A stretch of DNA of 64,000 nt from Axinella damicornis (GCA_963931865.1 OZ007517.1:1206268-1270267), one strand, 5' to 3'; counted from the first letter of the stretch, positions 1-12,261 are shown. Numbers and translations: made by a program. Notes: generated by a model not told the origin, from the letters alone.

Positions 1-89
1 GGGCTCTCCAGTGGCAGTGCAGCTGAGGACGGCAGGATCAGGTGAGAGGACATCCACATCCATGGGGTCTCCAAACAGAGTGACAGAGA
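1..89 (-). CDS. Stalk Ig exon 1 of gene 0 (partial)
   Basis: Near-identical to the start of the gene 1 exon at 34021-34332. The 3' splice site is just above position 89. Only the N-terminal third of the Ig domain is in the window. Confidence 0.75.
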
Positions 90-612
90 CTGCAGACAAA
101 GAAAAGCATCCTATCTACATGTGATGTTATGCTTACAGGTTTCCACTCAATACTAATTAGCTCTGAGTGAAGCGGGGCAATAATTTCACAAGTGGTCATG
201 GTGATTGCAGTAATGGTGATTGCACTTCCAAAGCAACATTTCTTCTAGATAAGATCACTAGAAGCAATCCAGCAAAATTAACAGTCCCAAAAGGAACAAA
301 ATTGAAAGTAACTTCCTACAGAAGTATAACCAGTGCTGTGTACATGTAGGAAATGCATGCCACACAAGTACAACTTTAGTGGCTACATACACACAGCAAA
401 TTACTACACAATGCCACATGTCGGTATACTCGTCTCCACTATACATGCCAAATGTCACTGTTGCTGTATTGTACACACTGAGTTAAAAACCTCATCCTCT
501 CGCACGTACCGGTATATGATTAAAACCCATGCACCTGGGACACTACAACGCAGGCCCCAGGCCTACAGGTTTAATAAAGCGATATCTTGTCTATTATGTA
601 ATGGAGTCTTAC
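90..612 (-). other. Intron A1 to stalk Ig 1
   Basis: No coding signal. The stretch from about 90 is matched closely at 35990-36520 of gene 1, where it lies next to a leftover piece of the stalk Ig 1 exon. This shows the two genes rearranged here. Confidence 0.55.
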
Positions 613-882
613 TGGCTTGGATGATGTTGATACTGGCTGCATCCACACCTAGGTCATTGGTGGCAATGCAGATATAGACCCCATACCGGTCCACTTGTGT
701 GATACTGAGAGTGAAATTGCCACTCATAGGGTCAGAGTTCAGGCGTGTGGTTTCTTCCCCCATCAGTACCCAGGCGTAAGTAATGGGAGGGTCCCCAGTG
801 GCCGTACACATCAGGTCAACAGACTCGCCCAAGACCACTGGAGACACCAGATCTGGTTGTATCGTTATCCAACTGGGTGGCT
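613..882 (-). CDS. Ig exon A1
   Basis: Ninety codons, phase 1 at both ends. Ig signature residues are the first Cys in DLMCTATGDP, the core Trp in YAWVLMG and the second Cys in GVYICIATND. Family A closes each cassette in transcript order. Confidence 0.88.
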
Positions 883-1428
883 CTGTGGGTGCAGTGAGAG
901 ATAACTCTCTCATGCATGATTATCATTACACTTTATGCATACGTTCATCAGAAGAACTGCTGATGACTTTGGGCCAAAAAACAAAACTGCACTGGGAACC
1001 TTCCAGCTGCTATAGCCCTGTGGTCATTGAACCAGCCTGCATGTGGTCATCAGCCCACAGACATTGGCAAACATGCACTCATCAGCTGACCTCCTCAGCC
1101 ACCACATGAATGTGCTATCAGATATGCACAATCACGGAGTCCTGACTTGCTATCCACATGATGCAAGTAAACCAATGGAATCCCAAGATGATTATGAACT
1201 AAAAAAGCGTGGATGGCGTGAGCTTGAGGACATGCTGGCAAAACTGTCACAGAAACAATAAATTTAGACACAATAAGTTAAATCTGTAAGTCCCAGGAAA
1301 CTTACTAATCAGTGAGGGGTCTATACTGAATGAATAGTGTCCTATTAACTTAATAGTGCAATCTAGTGATTGCCCGAGCATCTGATATTCAGTGTGAGGG
1401 TTAAGTGAAGGTCAATACCAACACTCAC

Positions 1429-1692
1429 CTCCAAGCTCAATGGTGATTGTACCATTACCACTCAGCCCAGCAGGGTTGGTCACCTCACAGCGGTAAGTAC
1501 CAAGGTTTGATTCTGTTGTGATGGTAACAGTCAGCATGCTGCTAGTTTCACCAAGCATCATGGAGTTGTTGTGTACCCATCTGTAGGTGTAGCTGCCCAT
1601 GGGGTTGCTTCGTGTGACAGTGCAGGTGAGGGTGGTGGAGTTTCCAACCACAACCCTCGTGAGAGTCGCAGTGACCTGTACCTCTGGTGGAA
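1429..1692 (-). CDS. Ig exon B1
   Basis: Eighty-eight codons, phase 1-1, with a strong donor GAG|GTGAGT. Signature residues are TLTCTVT, YRWVHNN and GTYRCEVTN. It has potential N-glycosylation sites (NST, NNS, NGT). Confidence 0.88.
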
Positions 1693-1803
1693 CTGTTTGG
1701 AACAAGCGACACAACACATGTAACTAATGACCATTGGGACTCTACAAGATTTACTGTGTATGGTGGATGAGTAGAATACCAGAGCGGCTTTTGATATGCT
1801 TAC

Positions 1804-2151
1804 CTCGCACTTGCACATTGATAGTAGCATTGTTGGTGCTTTCTCCTTCTCTATTAGAGTTGAGGCCCACACATGTATACTCCCCTTCATGTGCTGGGTA
1901 GGCTGCATTCTCTATCATGAGCTCTGAAGTGATGTCACCATTTGTGATGCTAACCATTGCATTTGGTACAAATCCAGTTATTGTTGCTTGCAAATCATTC
2001 ATTGTATCACTCTGTGGAAAAGGTGCCACTGAGGTCCCAAGGTACCATGTAATGGTGGGGACAGGATTGCCAGTGGAGAAGCAGGAGATACTGACAGAGT
2101 CTCCCTCAAGCACTGTGACATCACCAGTCAGATTCACGGTTACTGGTTGAC
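1804..2151 (-). CDS. Ig exon C1
   Basis: One hundred and sixteen codons, phase 1-1. Signature residues are SISCFSTGNP, ITWYLGT and GEYTCVGLN. The frame stays open upstream of the acceptor through a hydrophobic, Met-initiated stretch up to 2227 that resembles a signal peptide; see findings. Confidence 0.88.
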
Positions 2152-2769
2152 CTGCAGTCAATGAAGGGGAGTGTAACCAGGTCACCAACAACATGAGAGC
2201 CTGATTCAATTCACTCATAACCATCAAGCTGGAATGTCACAGTATGCTAAAGAATGGATAATGTGTAGATTCGTAGTCTCATCACCAGTCAATTATCCAG
2301 CATGAATGTATAGTGCAAATTTGCCATAGCTGGAGGTCACAGTATGCTGTAATGTGTAGCTATATGTAGTCTCACTACCAGTTAATTATCCAGCATGTAT
2401 AGAGCATTTCGCAATACCAAAGTGATCTAACTAGGTATAGCTATGGCCAGATTTTATGGTTACTGTACAACACCCAGTCGTATAGTCTCTATTGCACTCC
2501 TGATATAATTGAAAAAAATAGTCCTGGTAGTCAAGTATATATGTCTCCTATAACTTAGGTTGTGAGCATTTTCTCTTCCCATTGGCCGCCATTTCTCGCT
2601 TCAACTGTCGTAGGCCGTATGTGACATCACACGTGTACTACTAATATCTGTGTACTTCATTGCACCATGCATTTGACACTTTGCCATTAGCAATCTGATT
2701 CCTTCAATTGGAACAGGAATTCTGAAGTAAACTACAGTATGTGGTAAATAGAGGTCTCATGGTCCTTAC
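2152..2769 (-). other. Intron D1 to C1
   Basis: About 0.6 kb of AT-rich non-coding sequence. It contains an internal near-repeat of 'cagtcaattatccagcatg' (about 2287 and 2380). No gene was seen. Confidence 0.5.
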
Positions 2770-3078
2770 CGTATCTTGTGACAACAAATTCTACATCTGG
2801 TACTTGTGTTTGCCCAGGTGCAAGCAGAAAGTCTGCTCGATACACTCCCAGGTCTTCCGTGGTGGTGGGCTCACGAGCAAAGATTTCAAAAAAGTTTGGA
2901 AACTCACGAGGTACAATTACATAGAAGGGGGCTGATGGTGATGGATTGAATAAACTTCCATTTCTAAACCAGTTAAACCGTTGATATCCTCCTGATGCTC
3001 TTGTTTCAATGACCAACTTCTCAGGAGGGTCAAGGATGATGACTCGAGGGGAGACTCTCTCCAGCATATTGGTGACAC
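2770..3078 (-). CDS. Ig-like exon D1 (cysteine-less)
   Basis: One hundred and three codons, phase 1-1. The Ig fold is suggested by FNWFRNGSLF (core Trp) and DLGVYRAD (the D-x-G-x-Y motif). Neither canonical Cys is present, so the usual interstrand disulfide is missing. The same holds for D2, D3 and D4. Confidence 0.82.
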
Positions 3079-4119
3079 CTGTGAAAAACACAAGCACAAT
3101 GGCAGCAGGCAGTGCCCTATAGGATCCATATACACATCTAAGTGTATTTGAGTAGAGGGCTTCCAGGAGGGAGGAACTCCACTCAGCTTTGGGAGGAATA
3201 GGGACATGTACATGCAGACTGCACACTCTACTTTGTACAACTTCCCACCCAAGAGTGGATTAAAACCAAGATACTGTTGCTCCTCAATCTTAGTGAGTAG
3301 CTGTAACAGGAACTAGTGCAGACATAGATATAATCCTTTGTGAAAGAGAAAGCTAAGTCAACACTGTTTACACTCTAGCTGTAGAAGGGCTATTAACAGA
3401 GATTTGCTGACCAATCAGGTAGCACTTGTAGTAAGTAAGATCTGTATATATGGACTTGTACGTAGCTGTCATTGGCGACAGCATTGTAAGCACAGCATGT
3501 AGACCTTGACCTTCAGAGACACACACATCATCTCCCTTCATTGAAGATGAAATTTCACACTTCTTTCATGGCATAAGTGGGTGCCCACTTTACATGCGAA
3601 TGTGTGCGCTCTGACACTATTACACGAGGCATCTAATAGCCTCGTACCCGGTGCGAGGCTAGGCATCTTGGACTTTGTATTATCTACCACATCATTGGTA
3701 TGCTAGAACCCAAAGATCATACACAAAAACTTACTGAAGCATTTCTTAGCTTAATTCCCAGGCTCCTACCCAGCTTTTTGTCACATACTATACAGTATGC
3801 GACAAAAAGCTGGGGAGGAGCCTGGGAATATGAGGCTAGCATATCTTCCTTTAAGCTAGGCCAGGATGTTACAAGTCACCCAGTGTGCAAGACGTGTGTT
3901 TCAGCCAATACCAGGCTGGGTTTCAAACACCTGGTAAACACTCTTTTGCCTCCTATAGTTCTCACGCCACAGCATTTGTTGCTTACTGCAAGCAACAAAT
4001 ACTGCAGTGAGGAGGCCTGTGTACGAGGTTAGAACGAGATTACGCATGGAAGATAGTTGGTTGACGGAAACATGACCTGAACGACTATGACCAAACATGA
4101 CTGAGAGTCCAGCACCAAC
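3079..4119 (-). other. Intron E1 to D1 with hairpin element
   Basis: About 1 kb without coding signal. It holds a hairpin at 3756-3830 whose arms both contain the GGAGCCTGGGAAT and GACAAAAAGCTGGG sequences. This is a degenerate relative of the CTCGTTCCCAGG-type MITEs elsewhere in the window. Confidence 0.55.
3756..3830. mobile_element. Hairpin MITE-like element
   Basis: The two arms are near-perfect inverted repeats of about 35 bases around a CATACTATACAGTATG centre. The ends read ATTCCCAGGCTCC and GGAGCCTGGGAAT. No coding capacity. Confidence 0.6.
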
Positions 4120-4509
4120 CTGTGTCCAGTCTGAGAGGTGTGGTAGTGATCACTTCAGTATCACTGTCCACATCAGTGAAGATACACTGGTACACACCAA
4201 CATCAGAGAGACCAAAGTTGGAAATTTGAAGGTCACTAACTCTTCGCTGACCACTCAAGGTCGTGCTCTCAGTGATGGTAATCCTACTATCAGTAAGCAC
4301 TTGCTCTCCATTCCTAACCCACGCCACTGAGGGAGGACTGAACCTCCCTATGCCTGTATCCCCCACATGACCACCAACACACCGCAACAGTGGTGGACCT
4401 ATAGTAGAACCAAGTGATACTGCTGTCCGGTTGTCAAATGGGAGGAAATCGCTTTCACTTGTAACAGGATCTGTCACAACATTCAAGGTGTTCGTACTTG
4501 AGCCAAAAG
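4120..4509 (-). CDS. Ig exon E1
   Basis: One hundred and thirty codons, phase 1-1, the longest cassette exon. Signature residues are LLRCVGGH, VAWVRNGEQ and GVYQCIFTD. Confidence 0.88.
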
Positions 4510-4751
4510 CTGCAGGGAAGGAAATATCATGTTATGTGTGTGTGTGCACTGGTGTGTATAACAATACTCGTGCCAATGCTGTATATATGTATAAGCAAAA
4601 CCACCCAAGTTTAATGGCAATATGACCTCCATTTATGGTTCATCATATGTGCATGTGCATCAATATACCGACAAGTGTTAACTTAGCTGACAGGAGTCAG
4701 AAAACTACTGACGCTGATCTCTCTGCTGGTACTGGAATCAGCACGGCCTAC

Positions 4752-5069
4752 CTGTGAGAGACAGGGTGGAGCTGCTCACAGCTGCTGTTCCATCACTAGC
4801 TTGACACAGATAGGTACCATCATCTGCTGCCTCAAAGTTATCAACCACAAGTGATGAGGTAGTAGACAGCAAAGTATCGTTACTGCTCCTGATGCGAATG
4901 TGTGGAGGGTCATTGACAAGAGTCACTCCATCCTTGGTCCAGGTGATACTGGGGGTTGCAGTTGTTGAGTCAGCAGTGCAGTACAGCCAGATCACAGACC
5001 CCTCCACAATGCTGTGGACCCCACCACTGTTTTGGAATAGGACATCCGGGAAGGTGGTGACATTCACAG
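4752..5069 (-). CDS. Ig exon F1
   Basis: One hundred and six codons, phase 1-1. Signature residues are WLYCTAD, ITWTKDG and GTYLCQASD. It is five codons shorter than F2-F4 because it lacks the short stretch after the AVN start. Confidence 0.87.
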
Positions 5070-5082
5070 CTGAGGAGTATGG

Positions 5083-5215
5083 AGGAGGGGAGGGAGAGGG
5101 ATGGAGGGGGAGGGGGAAGGGGAGGGGGAGGGGGAAGGTATGGGAGGGGAGGGGGAGGCAGAAGGGGAAGGGGAGGGAGTGGGGAGGGGAGGGAGAGAGG
5201 AGGGGAGAGGATGTT
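5083..5215. repeat. Purine-rich (GGGGA)n tract
   Basis: On the plus strand an almost pure G/A run; on the transcribed strand a CCCCT-rich pyrimidine run just upstream of the F1 3' splice site. A similar tract precedes F2 (13150-13338). Confidence 0.8.
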
Positions 5216-5520
5216 GAATCACATAGCAGCTGGCTAGCCACAATCACGACTTCTGGAGAGCCACAACTACGCATAGCTAAGTAGCTACTGAGGAATGAGG
5301 AACAAGAAGAACTGTCTGCAAAGCTAAACACTAAACTTTAATGTGGATCTATTAAACATGGAAATGCATGCACCCCTTATTATGTATAGCTACCAAGAGC
5401 TCAGCAAAAAATTATCACATAAGCTTTCTCTTATTGATCCAGTGTAAAACTACATAATTATAACAGCTGCACTTGATATGTGGCTACGAATACATTGTCA
5501 ACATGCAATAAGACACTTAC

Positions 5521-5853
5521 AGTAGTTCACTGTTAGTATAAACTGCTGCTGATCTTGCACTGGGCTACCAAACACTATATTTGAAGCAACACAGCTATAG
5601 TTTCCTGCATCAGCCCTGTCCACTGATGGTATTGTGAGAGTAGAGGTTGTATCAAGAAAGCCATCGCTAATCACCACTGTCATTGACTGTATACTGAGTC
5701 CAGGATCTGAGTCCATGAGTTGAGTAGTGCTCTGGTACCACCATGTGATGTCCACAGCTGGGAATCCTCTGACAGTACATGCGAGGTTCACTGAGTATGT
5801 TTCGTTAACTGATATGGCAGTAGGGTCCAGAGGGAATAAGAGCTCAGCTGGGG
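5521..5853 (-). CDS. Ig exon G1
   Basis: One hundred and eleven codons, phase 1-1. Signature residues are LACTVRGFP, ITWWYQST and GNYSCVASN. The exon starts with a PAEL stretch followed by PTAISVNETYSVN. Confidence 0.88.
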
Positions 5854-6003
5854 CTGTGGAGCAAAGAGCATAACGATAACTAAATACCTCCTGATGCCAA
5901 CTTGGTGTTAAGCCACAGTCACAAAGCTCCCAAATTTATTCCTAGGCTATACTTCTCTATTCTTTCCCATGTCACATGCATAGTTGAAAGCTAACTTGCT
6001 CAC

Positions 6004-6309
6004 CGTTCACAGTAATGGTAAACATTGATGAGTCCTGTCCAGCTGGATTCTCCACCACGACCTGATAAGTACCATTGTCCATGGGTGACTGGATGGAGTC
6101 ACGAACCAGGGTGGATGTGGTAGGGGGAGCTGCAAAGCTGCCGTGGGTGATGACGATATTATCGGTGTTGTTCATTAGCACCTGTCCACCTTCCATCCAC
6201 GTGATGCTAGTCAGCGGCAAGTTGAATCCAGTGATGTCCACCATTAGAGTCAGAGGACTACCAACTGTAATATTCACTGCAGCTTGGTCGGGTGAGGTCA
6301 CAGGTATGG
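6004..6309 (-). CDS. Ig-like exon H1 (cysteine-less)
   Basis: One hundred and two codons, phase 1-1. The fold is suggested by ITWMEGGQV and DNGTYQVVVENPAG. Cys is absent at both canonical positions, being replaced in LTLMVDI and YQVVVEN. Confidence 0.82.
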
Positions 6310-6637
6310 CTACATGGGAGAGGTAGGAGAAATACAAGCTACTACAACATTGTTGGTCAGTTACTACAACATTGTTGGTCAGTTGAAGCTTCATACAAAC
6401 TTTATAAATTAATCTGTTTCTCCAGGCATTGAGATGCACACAAAGCATGGTCATTGCTATCATTCTGGCCACACCATGCCACATGTCGGTATACTCAGAT
6501 GCTGTCTCCAACACCATATACACATGCCAAATGTCACTGTTACTGTATTCTACACACTGAGTTAATGCACCTGGGACACTACAATGCAGGCCCTGGGCCC
6601 TCAGGTTTATTGTCTAACTGTTATGTAATGGACTTAC

Positions 6638-6907
6638 TGGCTTGGATGATGTTGATACTGGCTGCATCCACACCTAGGTCATTGGTGGCAATGCAGATAT
6701 AGACCCCATACTGGTCCACTTGTGTGATCCTGAGAGCAAAATTGCCACTCATAGGGTCAGGGTTCAGGCGAGTGGTTTCTTCCCCCATCAGTACCCAGGC
6801 GTAAGTAATGGGAGGGTCCCCAGTGGCCGTACACATCAGGTTAACAGGGTGGCTCAAGACCACTGGAAGTACCGGATCTGGTTGTACCGTTATCCCATTG
6901 GGTGGCT
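6638..6907 (-). CDS. Ig exon A2
   Basis: Ninety codons, phase 1-1. Near-identical to A1, with LMCTATGDP, YAWVLMG and YICIATND conserved. Confidence 0.88.
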
Positions 6908-8544
6908 CTGTGGGCGCAGTGAGAGATACCAGCAGGTAAATAGGCCAATAGAGGACTTCAAACTTATGAGACACACACCTTAATGAAATCCATGATGAGC
7001 GATAACTGTTCACCCACTGTCAATGTGATTGAGAGTTACTTTTTGTGGTGACTCAGAGGGATCAGCTTGCTGATGAGCATCGATGATTGTGGGTGAACAG
7101 CTGCTAATATATATGAGGTGAAATTATGACTAACCATGCATTGATGCTATAATTATCAGGCTGTGTGAGTGGGGAGGGAGAATGCCAGCTGTGCATGCTT
7201 GTACTTCACTGACAGCAGTTACACTGTACTCATTCACAGCTAGGTTTGGCTCCCCACCATGGCCAGCAGCAGGTCAAACCAATGAGAAGCTTCAGGCACC
7301 TTAGTTGACAGTGAATAAGTCCATACTGAAGCATGGGATCCCACTGCAAGGATGATGCCTGTACTGAAGCAGAAAGTTGTGTGGCCTTTGATGCTTAAAC
7401 ACCCCAGTCAGAAAGCTGTTCTGCAGCAAATGACTACATAGCAGATGACTACAGAAGTCCACAACGGTCATCTACTTCCACTTTATTCCCATTGCACTCT
7501 TCTGGTCCATTGCTATAGTAGTGCACAATCAATAGACATGATCTGTTACTACTGTATAAATGAGCTGCTCTATATATTTGGAGGCTTGTATTGAAAGCAG
7601 CCAGAAAGAAGGTTGGTGAACATTTTGTAGGTTAGTTGTAATGTTATAGTTATGGTGGGTTGTACAAGCTTGAAGAATGCACTTGAAGTTGAAGTTGTGC
7701 TTTGGAGTGTGAAGTAATTACCCTGCGCATGCATGCGCGAAGCAGGGTTAAGCAATCGGTTTTGTCCATCTGTCCATCTGTTGTCTGTCTGTCTGTCCAG
7801 TGAAAAAGCACAATCTATAGGCTTAAACGATTAGCAACAAAAGTGCTTCTGTTCTGTGCAGCTCTAGCTTTATGTAGACTCCACCATTTTAATATGGTCA
7901 GCAACTAAAAGTACTGGCATATACCCTCCGTACGGCTCTGGCACGTGTTCATACCGAATTGATGTCAGTGCAGCATGGATCTTAGACTGGATCGATGACA
8001 CACAGGGTAAGTAATACACTCTAGTTGTTGAGGAAGTAGCTATGCATGGCTTAACCAGCAAGAGAAGGAAAGGGTGGAAGGAGGAAGCAGCTGTGGACAG
8101 TATTGTGAGTGTGCTCCTGGAATAGCCATGTATTTCTGAATGAAGTCAATTACTTTGCACTCAACAGCACAACTTCAACTGAATAGTAAGCTACCTTGCA
8201 CATCAATTAATGCAGCAATAAATTGGGGGGTGCTACTACAAGTTTGTAAGAGTGAGAGGGCTGGTATGTGAGCGCAAAGCCCAAGAAAATGGTTGCACAC
8301 AAAGCACGCAAGATTTTTTTACAATGAAGAATTATGCAACCGTTAGACGTCTTAATTCATGCATAATTCTTCATGTAGATAAGGACAAAAACAGATGCTC
8401 TTTAGTTGAATAAGGAATTTGTATCACTAGCCTCACTCTTGGTAATTGAAGGCTTACTGGGACCCTAAAGTGACAGTGTGCCAGTAATAGTGCAGCAATG
8501 ATTGTCTGCTATTGAGTCTGAAGTCTATCAATACCAAAACTCAC
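6908..8544 (-). other. Enlarged intron B2 to A2
   Basis: About 1.6 kb, against about 0.55 kb for the same intron in the other cassette copies, so roughly 1.1 kb is extra. It contains CTGTCTGTCTGTC and CCATCTGT repeats (7765-7800), a ccctgcgcatg...gcgaagcaggg inverted motif (7721-7749) and an inverted repeat ATGAAGAATTATGCA / TGCATAATTCTTCAT (8323-8373). No gene was seen. Confidence 0.55.
8323..8373. repeat. Short inverted repeat
   Basis: ATGAAGAATTATGCA is followed about 20 bases later by TGCATAATTCTTCAT, forming a hairpin in the intron. Confidence 0.6.
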
Positions 8545-8802
8545 CTCCAAGCTCAATGGTAGTTGCATCACCACCACTCAGTCCAGCAGAGTTGGTCACC
8601 TCACAGCGGTAAGTACCAAGGTTGGACTCTGTCGTGATGGTAACAGTCAGCATGTTGCTAGCTTCACTGAGCATCATGGAGTTGTTGTGTACCCATCTGT
8701 AGGAGTAGCTGCCCATGGGGTTGCTTCGTGTGACAGTGCAGGTGAGGGTGGTGGAGTTTCCAGCCACAACCCTAGTGAGAGCCGCTGTGACCTGTACTGG
8801 AA
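8545..8802 (-). CDS. Ig exon B2
   Basis: Eighty-six codons, phase 1-1. It is two codons shorter than B1 because the PE of VPPEVQV is lost (VPVQV). Conserved TLTCTVT, YRWVHNN and GTYRCEVTN. Confidence 0.87.
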
Positions 8803-8946
8803 CTACATTAGAACAACCAAGTATATAGTTATAATGACCACACATAGGGATTCCACAAGTGATATCAGGGAGTAGTCTATTGAGCTGGGCCTCAACATTT
8901 TATACACTATAGTTGGAGTAGAACACCAGAGTGGCTTTATGCTTAC

Positions 8947-9294
8947 CTTGTACTCGCACATTAATAGTAGCATTGTTGGTGCTCTCTCCTTCTCTATTAG
9001 AGTTGAAGCCCACACATGTATACTCCCCTCCATGTGCTGGGTAGGCTGCATTCTCTATCCTGAGCTCTGAAGTGATGTTACCATTTGTGATGCTAACCAT
9101 AATATTTGGTGCAGCTCCAGTTATTGTGAATTGTAAATCATTTATTGTATCACTCTGTGGAAGTGGTGCCACTGAGGTCCCAAGGTACCACGTAATGGTG
9201 GGGACAGGATTGCCAGTAGAGAAGCAGGAGATACTGACAGAGTCTCCCTCAAACACTGTGACATCACCAGTCAGACTCACGGTTACTGGTTGAC
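8947..9294 (-). CDS. Ig exon C2
   Basis: One hundred and sixteen codons, phase 1-1, with SISCFSTGNP and GEYTCVGFN. The open signal-peptide-like extension (to 9370) is kept. Confidence 0.88.
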
Positions 9295-9882
9295 CTGCAG
9301 TCAATGAAGGGGAGTGTAACCAGGTCACCAACAACATGAGAACCTGATTCAATTCACTTGTAACCATCAAACTGGAAGGTCACAGTGTACAAGCTAAAAT
9401 TATGTAGTCACATTGCCAGTCAATTGTCCAGCATGGTAGTGCATTACCAGGTATAAACAAATTTGCAATACCAAAAGTGATCTCTGCTAACTGTGCTATA
9501 TAATGTTTGGTGGGTCTGAGATTAAGATACCTAGCAATAGCTAACTAGCCGTAGATTTTATGGTTAGTATACAATGCTTAGTCTAAGTCTATATATTGTA
9601 GTAGCTACACTCCTAATAATAGGGTTTGCACATAGAGATTCTGACTACACCACAATGACTGTTGTTGACACTTTAAAGTAACTAAATAAACGCTATGGTC
9701 TTATGAGCGTTTGGGAGAGCTGTATGCACAAGCTGGTGAACTGTTGCTACCAATGAGTGTCAGTTGTTGTGTACTTTACTTCCACCATGCATGTGACACT
9801 TAGCAAACTTATTCCTTCAATTGGAACAGGAGTCCTGAAGTAAATTGTATTATGTGGTAAATAGAGGTCTTATGGTCCTTAC
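9295..9882 (-). other. Intron D2 to C2
   Basis: About 0.6 kb of non-coding sequence homologous to the introns at 2152-2769 and 16478-17338. No feature stands out. Confidence 0.5.
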
Positions 9883-10191
9883 CGTATCTTGTGACAACAA
9901 ATTGTACATCTTGTGCTTGTGTTTGCCCAGATGCAAGCTGAAGTTCTGCCTCATACACTCCCAGGTCATCCGTGGTGGTGGGCTCACGAGCAAAGATTTC
10001 AAAAAAGTTTGGAAACTCACGTGGTACGACAACATGGAAGGGGGCTGATGGTGATGAACTGAATAAACTTCCGTTTCTCAACCAGTCAAACCGTTGATAT
10101 CCTCCTGATGCTCTTGTTTCAATGACCAACTTCTCAGGAGGGTCAAGGATGATGACTGGTGGGGAGACTCTCTCCAGCATATTGGTGACAC
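9883..10191 (-). CDS. Ig-like exon D2 (cysteine-less)
   Basis: One hundred and three codons, phase 1-1. FDWLRNGSLF and DLGVYEAEL are conserved, and there is no Cys. Confidence 0.82.
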
Positions 10192-11672
10192 CTGTGAGAA
10201 ACACAAGCATTTGTGTATGCATGGTTTAGTTGGCTATACTTCTTACCAGGATTTAGCTATGTACCTGTGGATTCAAGTCCATAAACAGATCTTACTTACT
10301 CATGATACAAGCTATTTGACAATGAGTCGGCAAATCTCTGTTCATAGCAAACATGATGGATATACAGTAGCTTTCTTTATCACACTTTGAAAATTGTTCC
10401 TGGATGGATTCTATACAGCTATCTCTGCAGTCCACTGTTATTGGCAATATGCTTGAATCACTGGTGGCAACTGATGGAATAGTACTAGGTTACAAACTTT
10501 CCCAAAATAGTCCAAGAACATATGCTGCATACCGGCAGCAGCAGCATTATAGCACTAGCAAAAAAGTGGCATGTATGTACCACCAGTACTACAAGTGGGT
10601 ACGGCCTTTGGTTATGCTTGTTTTGCCTTCAGTGAAGCTCTGGTCACATGATAGAGGATACACTCCCTAATCGAAGCAACATAGCTATAGCCAATCTCTT
10701 GTGGTGGGTGGGAAGTTGCATCAAGTGGAGTGTGCCTATATAGCTATACCTCCCAGGGTTGTGTTGAGCTTCCTCCTCCCTCCTGCATGGAAGCCCTCTG
10801 CCTCTCTGACTGGCTTCCCAAGCAGCTGGCCATGCAGACTTGCATATGAACAATTCTGACTGAATGAGGTGGGTAGTAACAATGGTGCAACGCTAGCTAG
10901 AGTAGTGAACAAATCTCCTGACTATCCAATGCTTTCCTTTGCAGTACAGGTAGCAGCAAAAACTATTCCAAGCTTGCACTGCACAATTGGTATGAGAAAG
11001 TGGCTCATGTAATCAGGTATGAGAAAATGGCACCTTCCTTAGTTTGCATTTTCCCCATGTGACCTCACTGATCAAGTGAAGGGGGTGGTATCAAGAACCT
11101 AACATCTGCACCACCACATGTCAAATAGTTATCTACCACATCATTTGTGTGCTACATAGAAAATCATAATCTGACCACACAAAAACTCAATGAAGCATAT
11201 CTTCCTGCTTTGAGCCTTATAGTCATGCAGGATGTTACAAGACACCCAGTGTGCAGGATTATTGTTTCAGCCAATTGCAATACCAGGCTGGATTTCAAAT
11301 ACCTGGTAAACACTCTTTTTGCCCAACTAAGGAACAACAACAAAAATTTTGATAGCAGGAGCCCATGAGCTACCTTAAGTTAGGCTAACTTGTGACAGTA
11401 TAGTTATCAGATCAATTCAAAAGCTTCACCGTGGCTGACATTGTTCCCAAGGCCTCCCTGTCCAGCTATTGTACCTTACAGCACAAAAGCTGGGGGTGGG
11501 AGGGAAGCCCTGGAATGATACTAGCCTCAGACCCAGGCCTTCTCATCCCACAGCATATGTCGCTTACTGCAAGCGGCCTGGGTATGAGGCTAGATGAGAC
11601 TACACAAGTACACGGAAGTTAGTTGGTTAACAGAAAGAAAATTATAAATGTTTCTGAGAGTCTAGCACCAAC
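10192..11672 (-). other. Intron E2 to D2
   Basis: About 1.5 kb without a recognisable gene. It contains degraded GTTCCCAAGGCC / GGCCTGGGTATGAGGCTAG pieces (11440-11592) of the same MITE family seen at 3756 and 12191. Confidence 0.5.
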
Positions 11673-12062
11673 CTGTGTCCAGTCTGAGAGGTGTGGTAGT
11701 GATGACTTCAGTTTCACTGTCCACATCAGTGAAGATACACTGGTACACACCGACATCACAGGAACCAAAGTTGGAGATTTGAAGGTCACTGACCCTTCGC
11801 TGACCACTCAAGGTCGTGCTCTCAGTGATGGTAATTCTACCACCACCAACCAGTTGCTCTCCATTCCTAACCCACACCACTGAGGGAGGACTGAAACTCC
11901 CTAGGCCTGTATCTCCTTCATGACCACCAACACACCGCAACAATGGGGGACCTATAGTAGAACCAAGTGTTACCGCTGTCCGGTTGTCACGTGGGTTGAA
12001 ATCGTTTTCACTTGTAACAGGATCTGTCGCAACAATCAAGGTGTTAGTGCTTGAGCCAAAAG
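11673..12062 (-). CDS. Ig exon E2
   Basis: One hundred and thirty codons, phase 1-1, with LLRCVGGHEG, VVWVRNGEQ and GVYQCIFTD. Confidence 0.88.
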
Positions 12063-12190
12063 CTGCAGGGAAGGAAAGTTCATGCCATGTGTGCATGCAG
12101 TGGCATGTATAACTGTGATATTGATATTCATGCTAACACTGATATAAGTGTCTATGTATAAAGGCAGCAGAAACCCACCTACATTTACAG

Positions 12191-12261
12191 TAGCCTCGTT
12201 CCTAGGCCTCCGACCAAATGGCTGCGAGATAAAATCTGGGCGGAGGCCTGGGAACGAGGCA
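12191..12261. mobile_element. Hairpin MITE with CCTCGTTCC ends
   Basis: TAGCCTCGTTCC at the left and GGAACGAGGC at the right form a hairpin of about 70 bp in the E2-F2 intron. Flanks ATTTACAG and ATTTATAG look like a diverged target-site duplication of 8-9 bp. Confidence 0.6.
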
